A stretch of DNA of 32,954 bases from Candidatus Cloacimonadota bacterium (lineage in GTDB: Bacteria; Cloacimonadota; Cloacimonadia; Cloacimonadales; JAMOQM01), in the NCBI GenBank assembly GCA_027064005.1, contig JAMOQM010000009.1:1-32954 (forward strand). The letters run 5' to 3'. Shown here piece after piece: positions 1 through 6,661 of the stretch; the first letter of the stretch is position 1, and every line of letters begins with the position of its first letter. The notes beneath the pieces are model-generated. The model saw only the letters and a program-made list of their open reading frames with translations, was not told the DNA's origin and searched no databases. A program made the position numbers and the translations under genes.

Positions 1-5
1 TTCAT
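1..5 (-). CDS. Start of a leftward gene running off the left edge (partial)
   Basis: Only the start codon and two further bases are inside the window. On the minus strand an ATG at 5-3 is preceded by AAGGAGAG (plus-strand 10-17), a strong Shine-Dalgarno sequence with normal spacing, and by a promoter at 53-82. Nothing can be said about the product. The A/T-rich region to the right carries no competing rightward gene until 1304, so this gene and the one at 1304 are divergent. Confidence 0.55.
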
Positions 6-52
6 TACTCTCTCCTTTTCTTCTTTTTTTTTCATATATTAATATGATTCTT

Positions 53-82
53 CAAAATTGTGTTTTTTGTAATACGTGTCAA
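53..82 (-). promoter_or_regulatory. FCB-type promoter (TTGACA-N16-CAATTTTG) of the left-edge gene
   Basis: Read on the minus strand, TTGACA (77-82) is followed after 16 bases by CAATTTTG (53-60). This fits the Bacteroidetes/Flavobacterium pattern TTG-N19-TAnnTTTG except for the first base of the -7 box. The same spacing occurs at 8973-9002 and 32882-32911. A transcript would begin near 46 and reach the ATG at 5 with a leader of about 40 bases that contains the Shine-Dalgarno sequence. Confidence 0.5.
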
Positions 83-303
83 CATTTTTTAGCATATATG
101 GTTTACATTTTAAAGAGAAACACAATGCAATAAGCTGTTGGTAAATATGAAATTTGCCGTAATTACCGACAAAATGAACAAGATTCACGTTATATTAGTT
201 GAAATTTTTCCTCATTATATTTTATAATATTTTTAAAAAAAATTAAATAATTTAGGACTCTAAAAAAAAATCATAATTTAAAGTATAGTAAGAAGAAAGA
301 AAA

Positions 304-332
304 GGTTTAAGGTTTAGGTTTAGGGTTTGAGG
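304..332 (+). repeat. Short GGTTTA/GGGTTT degenerate tandem repeat
   Basis: Four to five consecutive near-copies of GGTTTA or AGGTTT, telomere-like in appearance. It lies in the non-coding region and most likely arose by slippage. No function is implied. Confidence 0.5.
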
Positions 333-544
333 CAATGTCGATTGTCACATTTTCTTAGATTTTTGTTCAGATAGAAAATAATAATAATGAAGTTGCTAAA
401 TTTAGATTTTTATACTTTTCAGTAATTTTTATGTTCATTTTAAATTATCCGTTCTTCTTTTTCTTTGAGGTTTTTTCATTCAAAATTCAAAATTAATAAT
501 TCAAATTTTTTTTCTTAATTTCGTGAAAATTTTAGTTGATATTT

Positions 545-599
545 AAAGTCGAACAATCGGAAGAACTCTCGTTGGTCGTACATTCCGATGTTCTTAAAT
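545..599 (+). repeat. Intergenic repeat unit, copy 1 (short form)
   Basis: A 55-base unit beginning AAAGTCGAACAATCGG and ending CCGATGTTCTTAAAT. It contains an imperfect inverted repeat (GAACAATCGGAA against TTCCGATGTTC, one extra base in the left arm), so the transcript can form a hairpin with a loop of about 20 bases. It recurs nearly unchanged at 732-786 and 1020-1074. This copy lacks the 145-base extension of the other two and is followed by the hairpin block at 621-657. Confidence 0.85.
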
Positions 600-620
600 C
601 ACCACCTCTGTCATTCCCGT

Positions 621-657
621 CCGGCAGCTGCCGGGTCATTCTCGCGAAAGCGGGAAT
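621..657. repeat. Two G+C-rich hairpins of REP-like character
   Basis: A perfect 14-base palindrome CCGGCAGCTGCCGG (621-634) is followed by an 8-base stem with a GAAA loop (638-657, ATTCTCGC/GCGGGAAT, one G-T pair). The phrase CGCGAAAGCGGGAATC is typical of dispersed palindromic intergenic elements in many bacteria. The base composition is far above that of the surroundings. A weaker imperfect hairpin follows at 676-718 (CAACTTCCGAA against TTCGGAATGTTG). Confidence 0.7.
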
Positions 658-731
658 CTCCTTCCGGTGTTCTCTCAACTTCCGAATGTTTGAACGGAGT
701 GAAATCTTCGGAATGTTGAATTTACACCACC

Positions 732-931
732 AAAGTCGAACAATCGGAAGAACTCCCGTTGGTCGTACATTCCGATGTTCTTAAATTTGTTTGTAACGAC
801 TTACAAAGTCGTTGTACTTCTTTCTTTATTTTACTTTTTACTTTTTACTTTTCTTCTTTTTCTTCCTTCTCTTAATTTGTGTTAATTCGTCTTCATTCGC
901 GAAAATTCGTGGTTTCTTTTCATTCAAAATT
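732..931 (+). repeat. Intergenic repeat, copy 2 (200-base long form)
   Basis: Starts with the 55-base unit and continues through a perfect 8-bp inverted repeat (AACGACTT-ACA-AAGTCGTT, 795-813), a pyrimidine tract and TTAATTCG/CATTCGCG words. It is almost identical to 1020-1219, at a constant offset of 288 bases. The near-identity points to recent tandem duplication or copying of a dispersed element. Confidence 0.9.
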
Positions 932-1019
932 CAAAATTAAGAATTCAAAATTAATTAAGTTTCTTTCTTCTTTTTTCCTCATTATTCATCATTCATTGTT
1001 CATTATTCATTTTGTTTTT

Positions 1020-1219
1020 AAAGTCGAACAATTGGAAGAACTCTCGTTGGTCGTACATTCCGATGTTCTTAATTTTGTTTGTAACGACTTACAAAGTCGT
1101 TGTACTTCTTTCTTTATTTTACTTTTTACTTTTTACTTTTCTTCTTTTTCTTCCTTCTCTTAATTTGTGTTAATTCGTCTTCATTCGCGAAAATTCGTGG
1201 TTTCTTTTCATTCAAAATT
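1020..1219 (+). repeat. Intergenic repeat, copy 3 (200-base long form)
   Basis: Matches 732-931 with only a few substitutions over 200 bases, including the same 8-bp inverted repeat (1083-1101). It ends about 85 bases before the EIIA-like gene, so only its right flank can contain that gene's promoter. Confidence 0.9.
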
Positions 1220-1247
1220 AACTTACTTTCTTTTTATTTTAAATCTC

Positions 1248-1276
1248 TTGTCAAAAAAAAAGGCGGTTAGAATTTG
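1248..1276 (+). promoter_or_regulatory. Possible promoter of the EIIA-ClC operon (TTGTCA-N15-AGAATTTG)
   Basis: TTGTCA (1248-1253) and AGAATTTG (1269-1276) resemble the FCB promoter seen elsewhere in the window, but spacing is one base shorter and the -7 box lacks its conserved A. Transcription would start near 1283, just upstream of AGAGGT (1293-1298), the likely ribosome binding site. Confidence 0.35.
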
Positions 1277-1303
1277 ACTAAAAATATTAAATAGAGGTAA
1301 ATT

Positions 1304-1756
1304 ATGGTTAAAGTCGCAGATTACATAACTTTAGAGAGAATTGTATTCTTTAAAAAAGGTTGTAAAAAAGAGAATATTATAAATAAGTTAACCGAACTTG
1401 TTGCAACATCAGACAAAGTTAATAACAAAGAGAGTTTCAAAAAAGATATTTGGGAAAGAGAAACGTTGATGAGTACCGGAATCGGATTGGGTATAGCTAT
1501 TCCGCACGCAAGAAGTGAATACATAAAGGATATTGTTATTGCCATCGGTATTTCAAAAGAATCAATTGATTTTGATTCTATAGATGGGAAACCGGTAAAT
1601 TATATCATAATGATTGCTGCCAATAAGGATCAACACAAAGAATATTTACAAATTCTCGCCAAAGTTGCTCTGGTATTAAAAAGTAAAAAGAAACGTGAAA
1701 AAATAATGAATTCCGAATCTATAGAAGATATTTATCATATTTTCAATAAAATTTAA
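1304..1756 (+). CDS. PTS EIIA-type (fructose/nitrogen family) domain protein
   Basis: A 150-residue single-domain protein of the PTS_EIIA_2 fold (PtsN/FruA-IIA group). The phosphorylatable histidine is His68 in the motif GIAIPHAR. In this family a phosphate passes from HPr/NPr to this histidine, then to a sugar-specific EIIB or, in PtsN-like proteins, serves as a regulatory signal. No EIIB, EIIC or HPr is encoded nearby, so a regulatory role is more likely than sugar uptake. The ATG at 1304 has AGAGGT at 1293-1298. The ClC transporter starts 27 bases downstream, so the two are probably co-transcribed, which suggests but does not prove that EIIA modulates the ion transporter. Cytoplasmic; no signal or membrane segment. 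Confidence 0.85.
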   Translation: MVKVADYITLERIVFFKKGCKKENIINKLTELVATSDKVNNKESFKKDIWERETLMSTGIGLGIAIPHARSEYIKDIVIAIGISKESIDFDSIDGKPVNYIIMIAANKDQHKEYLQILAKVALVLKSKKKREKIMNSESIEDIYHIFNKI

Positions 1757-1783
1757 TTTTTACATCATAAGAAAGGGGAAAAG

Positions 1784-3565
1784 ATGTATAAACATAGTAA
1801 ATCTTTAATTAACGAGTTATTTTCTTTTAATTCGAAATCTCATCAATCAAATATCAAACGCACGATTATGATATCGTTTTTTGCTGTTTTGGTTGGTATA
1901 ATTTCCGGATTAGGGGCAGTAGCGTTTCGTTATATGATAGCTTTTTTTCACAATTTGTTTTTTCTAAAAACAATTTCATTTCAGTATGATTCGGCAGCTA
2001 ACTTTATTTCAAGTTATGGCTGGACTGTAATTTTTGTCCCGGTTGTCGGGATGATAATCGTAAATTTTTTAACGGAAAATTTTGCACCGGAAGCTCGTGG
2101 TCACGGAGTACCGGAAGTAATGTCGGCAGTTTACGAAAATGGTGGTAAAATCCGCCCGATTGTTTCAATAATAAAATCTTTCGCTTCTGCAATTTCAATT
2201 GGTTCCGGCGGATCTGTTGGTCGCGAGGGTCCGATTGTTCAGATTGGAGCAAGTTTTGGTTCGTCTTTAGGACAGATTTTTAAATTAAAACCCCGCGAAA
2301 CAATTATCTTAGTTGCTGCGGGTGTTGCCGGCGGAATTGCTGCAACTTTTAATGCTCCGATTGGTGGAGTAACATTTGCAATAGAATTAATTTTACCGGA
2401 ATTTAGTATATTAACATTTTTACCTTTGATAATTTCTTCAACGGTAGCAACTTATATTGCTTCATTATTCTTAGGATTGGCACCGGCATTTGTAATTCCA
2501 ACCTATCATTTTGTTTCTCCTTATGAATTTATATTTTACATTGCATTGGGATTTTTGTCTGCTTTTGTTGCGATTCTTTATATAAAAACACTTTACGGGA
2601 TGGAAGATTTTTTTGAAAAGATTAAGATTAATCCGTATCTAAAAGGGATAATCGGTTCTTTAATTTTAGGAATTATTGGTTATGTTTTATATAGATTTTT
2701 CGGACATTACTATATTTTCGGGGTTGGATATTCATTTATTACAGATACTTTATTGAATAAGAACACTACATTAATCGTTGTTTTTGTTTTGATTTTCCTA
2801 AAGATAATTGCGAATTCCTTAACTTTAGGAGCCGGAGGTTCCGGTGGTATTTTTGCTCCTTCTTTATTTATGGGAATAGGATCCGGAGCGGTAATCGGGA
2901 TTATTGTAAATAATTTATTTCCCGGGATAGTTGCTCCGGTTTCGGCTTATGCTTTAGTTGGAATGGCTGCTGTCGTTGCCGGTACAACAAGTGCCAGTTT
3001 AACCGCCATTGTTATGACTTTTGAGATGACGAGAAATTATGAAATTATGTTGCCGCTTATGTTGGCAGTCGGGATTTCTCATTTTACAACGAGATTGCTT
3101 TATAAGGAAAATATTTATACAAAAAAATTAGTTAGAAGGGGTATTCATGTCCAATCTGACAAATTGGTTAGTATTTTCAAATTGACCGAAGTAAAAGAAG
3201 TTATAAATCCAAATATAATTTATGTTACTAAAGATATGCTTGTAAACGAAGCTTTAGTTTTGATGACGGTTAATGATTTAGCTGTTCTGCCGGTTATTGA
3301 CGGTAATGAAGTTCTTGGAGTTGTCAAATACACGGATTTATTCAATTTTTATGATACTGACGCTGATAAGCCAATCTTAGATTTGATAATTGATCTTGAT
3401 ATTATTATCTCGCCTAAAAATGATACGGTTGAAGCTATGGAAAAAATGGGAAATAATAAAGTCGGACTTTTGGTTGTTAAAGATAATGATAAAATTCTTG
3501 GAATAACAACGCGAAATAAAATCATTAAAAAATATTTTGAAAAAAGGAAAAGGCTATTAGATTAG
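1784..3565 (+). CDS. ClC family chloride channel/transporter with C-terminal CBS pair
   Basis: A 593-residue membrane protein. Residues about 25-440 form the ClC core and about 465-590 two CBS domains, which in the family bind adenine nucleotides and gate transport. Signature motifs are GHGVP (106-110), GSGGSVGREGP (140-150, with gating Glu148), GGIFAP (354-359) and Tyr445. They correspond to the chloride-coordinating and gate positions of E. coli CLC-ec1. The residue matching the internal proton-transfer Glu203 of CLC-ec1 appears to be Leu202, and GSGIP is replaced by GHGVP, so coupling and ion preference are uncertain; homologs with GHGVPEV are common in bacteria. AAAGGGGAAAAG precedes the ATG. 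It lies 27 bases after the EIIA-like gene, in an apparent operon. Confidence 0.93.
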   Translation: MYKHSKSLINELFSFNSKSHQSNIKRTIMISFFAVLVGIISGLGAVAFRYMIAFFHNLFFLKTISFQYDSAANFISSYGWTVIFVPVVGMIIVNFLTENFAPEARGHGVPEVMSAVYENGGKIRPIVSIIKSFASAISIGSGGSVGREGPIVQIGASFGSSLGQIFKLKPRETIILVAAGVAGGIAATFNAPIGGVTFAIELILPEFSILTFLPLIISSTVATYIASLFLGLAPAFVIPTYHFVSPYEFIFYIALGFLSAFVAILYIKTLYGMEDFFEKIKINPYLKGIIGSLILGIIGYVLYRFFGHYYIFGVGYSFITDTLLNKNTTLIVVFVLIFLKIIANSLTLGAGGSGGIFAPSLFMGIGSGAVIGIIVNNLFPGIVAPVSAYALVGMAAVVAGTTSASLTAIVMTFEMTRNYEIMLPLMLAVGISHFTTRLLYKENIYTKKLVRRGIHVQSDKLVSIFKLTEVKEVINPNIIYVTKDMLVNEALVLMTVNDLAVLPVIDGNEVLGVVKYTDLFNFYDTDADKPILDLIIDLDIIISPKNDTVEAMEKMGNNKVGLLVVKDNDKILGITTRNKIIKKYFEKRKRLLD

Positions 3566-3572
3566 TGTTTTT

Positions 3573-3647
3573 AAAACTTTCTTCAACTTAATAATTAGAT
3601 TTTGTAATAATGAAGTTTAATATATTTTGGAGAAAGTTTTTTTATTA
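3573..3647 (+). terminator. Weak long-loop hairpin with T-run after the ClC gene
   Basis: A 10-bp perfect inverted repeat (AAAACTTTCT, 3573-3582; AGAAAGTTTT, 3631-3640) is followed by more T residues. The loop is about 48 bases and the stem is A/T-rich, so the terminator call is weak. The loop also contains TTG-N17-ATATTTTG (3602-3629), a possible start signal for the next gene. Confidence 0.3.
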
Positions 3648-3663
3648 AATATGAGGATTATTT

Positions 3664-4560
3664 ATGAATAATATGCTTGGATTTTTACCTGTTATTTTGA
3701 TTTTTGTTTTAGGAATTATTACAAGACGTATAAAGCTTTTCAATAAGGAGAATGCCGATCTTTTTCTAAAACTTGTTTTTTATGTAACTCTTCCTGCTTT
3801 ATCTTTGGAATCAATTGCTACTGTAGATTTATCTTTTGATATGATATATATCCCTATTGCCGCTATGTTGACCATATTTATTACGGGAGCAATAGCTTTT
3901 TTAATTGGCAAAAGATTAAAATTTAAAGATAAAACTATGGGGACATTTTTAGTCGGTTCAATGATAATGAATACCGGTTTTACTTTACCATTCTTTACCG
4001 CTGCTTTTGGCGATAACGGATTTGTCAGAGCGTCTTTGTTTGATTTGGGAAATAGTATATTGATTTTTACTTTTATTTATTTTGTGGCAATGAAATATGG
4101 AAAATCTGAGAATTCTTCTAAAGAAATGGCTATAAAATTTTTAAAATTACCACCGATTTATGCGATTTTATTAGGAATCGTTTTCAATCTTTCTAATATA
4201 CATCTTCCTCAAACATCTTTAAAATTCCTTACTTTGGTCGGAGCTCCCACGATTCCTCTAATTATGCTTTCTTTGGGGATTTATTTTCATCCTAAGAATA
4301 ATAATTTTGGAAAAATAAGTTTGGTTCTTTTTATTAGAAACGGTCTGGGTCTTTTAATCGGCTATTTATTAGCTTCATTTTTTCACTTAGAAGGCCTCAA
4401 TCGGGTAATTGTCATCATTAGCAGTGCTGCTCCGGTTGGATATAATACTTTGATTTTTTCCGATATGGAAAATTTGGATACCGAATTTTCCGCAACCTTG
4501 GTTTCTCTTTCAATAATTATAGGAATCTTCTATATCCCTTTCTTAATCTATATAATTTGA
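3664..4560 (+). CDS. AEC (auxin efflux carrier) family permease
   Basis: A 298-residue protein that is almost entirely hydrophobic, with about ten predicted membrane helices. It has the N-terminal pattern of the Mem_trans/AEC family (helix, GIITRR loop, then FYVTLPALSLESI) and a C-terminal half with an internally related arrangement (GAPTIPLIMLSLGIYF). Characterised bacterial members move dicarboxylates such as malate or malonate; the substrate here cannot be read from the sequence. GAGGA (3653-3657) is a good ribosome binding site. It stands alone: 98 bases separate it from the ClC gene, and the next rightward gene begins 433 bases later. Its last bases overlap a decayed minus-strand reading frame. 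Confidence 0.88.
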   Translation: MNNMLGFLPVILIFVLGIITRRIKLFNKENADLFLKLVFYVTLPALSLESIATVDLSFDMIYIPIAAMLTIFITGAIAFLIGKRLKFKDKTMGTFLVGSMIMNTGFTLPFFTAAFGDNGFVRASLFDLGNSILIFTFIYFVAMKYGKSENSSKEMAIKFLKLPPIYAILLGIVFNLSNIHLPQTSLKFLTLVGAPTIPLIMLSLGIYFHPKNNNFGKISLVLFIRNGLGLLIGYLLASFFHLEGLNRVIVIISSAAPVGYNTLIFSDMENLDTEFSATLVSLSIIIGIFYIPFLIYII

Positions 4561-4784
4561 TAAAAATAAAGCCCTAATTGATGCAATTCCCGCAAATGGA
4601 AAGATTAAGAGAGTTGTCAGAATATTCACCTTTTTTTTTATTTTCCCTAAATCCTGTATTTTTTTACCCGCTATAAAATATTGAATTAGCTCAATAATAT
4701 TGTCCGGTATTTAATCTTTTGCTACGTCGCTAAAAAAAAGTTCTTTACTTCTGATACTCCATTGATTTTTTTGATAATGTTCAT
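4543..4784 (-). pseudogene. Decayed small-protein gene (frameshift plus in-frame stop)
   Basis: On the minus strand an ATG at 4784 opens MNIIKKINGVSEVKNFF and runs into an 8-T tract (4731-4738). One missing T there would join it to SDVAKD, a TAA stop (consistent with a CAA to TAA change), and then an open frame IPDNIIELIQYFIAGKK that continues through a basic stretch into a hydrophobic segment (ILTTLLIFPFAGIASI) to a stop at 4543. Repaired, it would be about 80 residues: an amphipathic N-terminal half and one membrane helix. Its composition looks protein-like, unlike the rest of this intergenic region. There is no clear ribosome binding site. The alternative is a chance open frame in A/T-rich DNA, or a sequencing error at the homopolymer; the latter would not remove the TAA. 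Family not recognised. Confidence 0.45.
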
Positions 4785-4993
4785 TTAAACATCCGTTTGG
4801 ATTATTGTTTGTAACTATTGTTTGTAACATATTACATTATATACAAATAGGAGGTTTACCTACAGTTTTTTTCTACTTTTAGCTGTTATTTTCCAATGAT
4901 TTAGCAACTGCGAAACTTGAATCTATTAAAAATATATAGACATTTTTCAGCGATTATTTTCGTTATTGATTTTATAATAATTTGGAGGAATTA
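4785..4993. other. Intergenic DNA upstream of the glycosyltransferase cassette
   Basis: About 210 bases without a gene. It contains a tandem 13-base repeat (4804-4829), an orphan Shine-Dalgarno-like TAGGAGGT (4849-4856) with no start codon behind it, and a TATAAT at 4973-4978 too close to the GTG to be its promoter. A TTG-N17-ATTGTTTG arrangement (4797-4824) might be a promoter but is weak. Confidence 0.5.
4804..4829 (+). repeat. Tandem 13-base repeat ATTGTTTGTAACT
   Basis: Two adjacent copies, 4804-4816 and 4817-4829; only the last base of the second copy differs. The core TTGTTTGTAAC is also found in both long intergenic repeats (786-796 and 1074-1084). Tandem half-sites one helical turn apart are typical of operators, but a repeat fragment is equally possible. 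Confidence 0.6.
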
Positions 4994-6661
4994 GTGATAA
5001 AAATTATTCAAAGTAAGAACGGATATTTAGTTCCGATAAAAAATAATATTTCTATTCACAGTCGATATAATCCGATTGAAGAAGGTAAAAAATATGCCGA
5101 CAGATTCCTGAATTCTGAGAAAAAAAATAATTCTCTAATCGTTATTGGACTTGGTTTTGGTTATCATATCTTTCCACTTTTAGAAAATTATGAAGAAATT
5201 ATTATTTATGAAAATGATGAAGAATTTTTTGAAAAAATGCCTTTAGAATTGAAAAATAAATTAACAAAATGCCAGATTATTAGAGATCTTAAATTATTGA
5301 ATTTTACCAAAAAATACGATATTTATTTAATTCCGGTTATGGAAAAATTTTATCCCGGTATTGTGGAAGAAATCACTGTTTTATCTCAAACCAATACAAA
5401 TGTTAAATACTCAAACTTACGAATAATGCTAAATTACCCGATTTATGGCGGTTCATACACAACTTCAATTTATGTGAAAAATGCTCTCAAGCAAATAGGC
5501 GTTAATTTGTCTGAAATGGACAATTCAATCGCCGAACCTCTTTTTGAGAAAATTAGAAATCTCGAAAATAAAGAAATCGGCGGAAATTTATCATCATTAT
5601 TAATTGATATTTTATCTTCTCTCTTTTGGGAAAAATACACTGAATTCAAACCTCATATTTGTTTATTTATGGCCCAATCCCCCATTTCCACAAATATTTT
5701 GAAAAAGATAAAAGAGACCGGGGGAATCAGTGCATTTTGGTTTGTAGAAGATTATAAAAGATTTGATTATTGGAAAGAATATGCTCCGATTTTCGATTTA
5801 TTTTGTACTATTCAGAAAGATGATTTTTTCGCCGAATTGAGTAAAATTAATGCAAAGAATATCTTATATTTACCAATGGCAGCTAGCAATTCTTTTTCCA
5901 AAGAAATTTCTTTAACCTCGGAAGAACTTGAATTTTACGGTTCCGATATTTCGTTTATGGGAGCAGGATATCCAAACCGGCATTCTCTTCTTTCAAAATT
6001 AACGGATTTTGATTTGAAAATTTGGGGTACGGATTGGAATGATAATAAAACATTACTGCCCTTTATTCAAAAAGAAGGGAAAAGAGTCAGTATTGATGAA
6101 ACGATAAAAATCTATAAATCGTCGAAAATTAATATCAACCTTCATTCTTCGATGAATTTTTCACCTTCAATAGAAAATGGCGATTTTGTTAATCCCCGTA
6201 CTTTTGAAATTTTGGCTTGTGGAGGATTCCAATTAATAGATAACCGCAAATATCTTCCGGAATTGTTTGAAGACGGTAAAGATTTGGTTGTGTTTCATTC
6301 TGAAGAAGATCTTAGAGAAAAAATAATTTATTATCTAAATCATCCTGAAGAAAGAGAAAAAATTGCGAAAACCGGTCAAAGTAAAGTCTTAACAAAATAC
6401 ACTTATGTAAACCGAATGAAAACGCTTTTAAACCTTCTCATAAAAAAATATCCGATAATTTCCGAAACAATATTTACCGAAAATGCCAGAAAAAATGAAG
6501 TTATTCAAAAAATAAGTAATCCTGATTTTAGAACATTTATTAAAGAAAGTGATTTTAGCAAAATTGACGATTTGGATAAAATGATAAAAAAAATCTCTGA
6601 AAGCGAAACGATGTCAAATTCAGAAGCAATTTTACGATTTATAAAAACATTTGAGGATTAA
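4994..6661 (+). CDS. CgeB-like (DUF3880-type) glycosyltransferase with Maf-like N-terminal motifs
   Basis: About 555 residues from the GTG at 4994. An in-frame TTG at 4982 is rejected because it overlaps the Shine-Dalgarno GGAGG (4984-4988), which is correctly spaced for the GTG. The N-terminal part has SRYNP and GLGFGYH, motifs I associate with the MptE/Maf-type glycosyltransferases of flagellar and surface glycosylation. The middle (FWFVEDYKRF, PMAASNSFS) and the C-terminal half (SFMGAGYPNRHSLL, VNPRTFEILACGGFQLIDN) match the CgeB/Glyco_trans_1 GT-B fold, with the acidic nucleotide-sugar-binding region RTFEI. No signal or membrane segment: cytoplasmic. Its TAA stop directly abuts the next ATG, so it heads a three-gene cassette. 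The acceptor is unknown. Confidence 0.82.
   Translation: MIKIIQSKNGYLVPIKNNISIHSRYNPIEEGKKYADRFLNSEKKNNSLIVIGLGFGYHIFPLLENYEEIIIYENDEEFFEKMPLELKNKLTKCQIIRDLKLLNFTKKYDIYLIPVMEKFYPGIVEEITVLSQTNTNVKYSNLRIMLNYPIYGGSYTTSIYVKNALKQIGVNLSEMDNSIAEPLFEKIRNLENKEIGGNLSSLLIDILSSLFWEKYTEFKPHICLFMAQSPISTNILKKIKETGGISAFWFVEDYKRFDYWKEYAPIFDLFCTIQKDDFFAELSKINAKNILYLPMAASNSFSKEISLTSEELEFYGSDISFMGAGYPNRHSLLSKLTDFDLKIWGTDWNDNKTLLPFIQKEGKRVSIDETIKIYKSSKININLHSSMNFSPSIENGDFVNPRTFEILACGGFQLIDNRKYLPELFEDGKDLVVFHSEEDLREKIIYYLNHPEEREKIAKTGQSKVLTKYTYVNRMKTLLNLLIKKYPIISETIFTENARKNEVIQKISNPDFRTFIKESDFSKIDDLDKMIKKISESETMSNSEAILRFIKTFED

Larger units (their letters stand above)
83..1303. other. 1.2-kb non-coding region built of intergenic repeats
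   Basis: No credible gene lies here. Open frames in 536-784 and 879-1163 translate repeat sequence, have no ribosome binding site and resemble no protein. The right part is a patchwork. It has three copies of a 55-base unit (545, 732, 1020), two carrying an additional 145 bases. It also has runs of the words ATTCAAAATT (478-506, 921-957) and ATTCATT (980-1014), and a pair of G+C-rich hairpins at 621-657. The left part (83-300) is plain A/T-rich DNA. The phrase around 874-911 (TTAATTCG, CATTCGCGAAAATTCGTGG) is of a kind I recall from intergenic DNA of many environmental bacteria. Confidence 0.75.

Noticed and set aside
304-332. Telomere-like GGTTTA repeat as evidence of a linear replicon end
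   Set aside because: Too short and degenerate, inside continuous sequence with genes on both sides; slippage is enough to explain it.
536-1163. Two rightward open frames of 82 and 94 codons in the repeat region
   Set aside because: They translate repeat DNA, share the same repeat-derived peptide, lack ribosome binding sites and have low-complexity Phe/Ser runs.
4849-4856. TAGGAGGT, a strong Shine-Dalgarno-like sequence
   Set aside because: No start codon with an open frame follows at usable distance on the plus strand.
4973-4978. TATAAT just before the GTG at 4994
   Set aside because: Transcription from it would start inside or after the ribosome binding site, and no -35 box is present 17 bases upstream.
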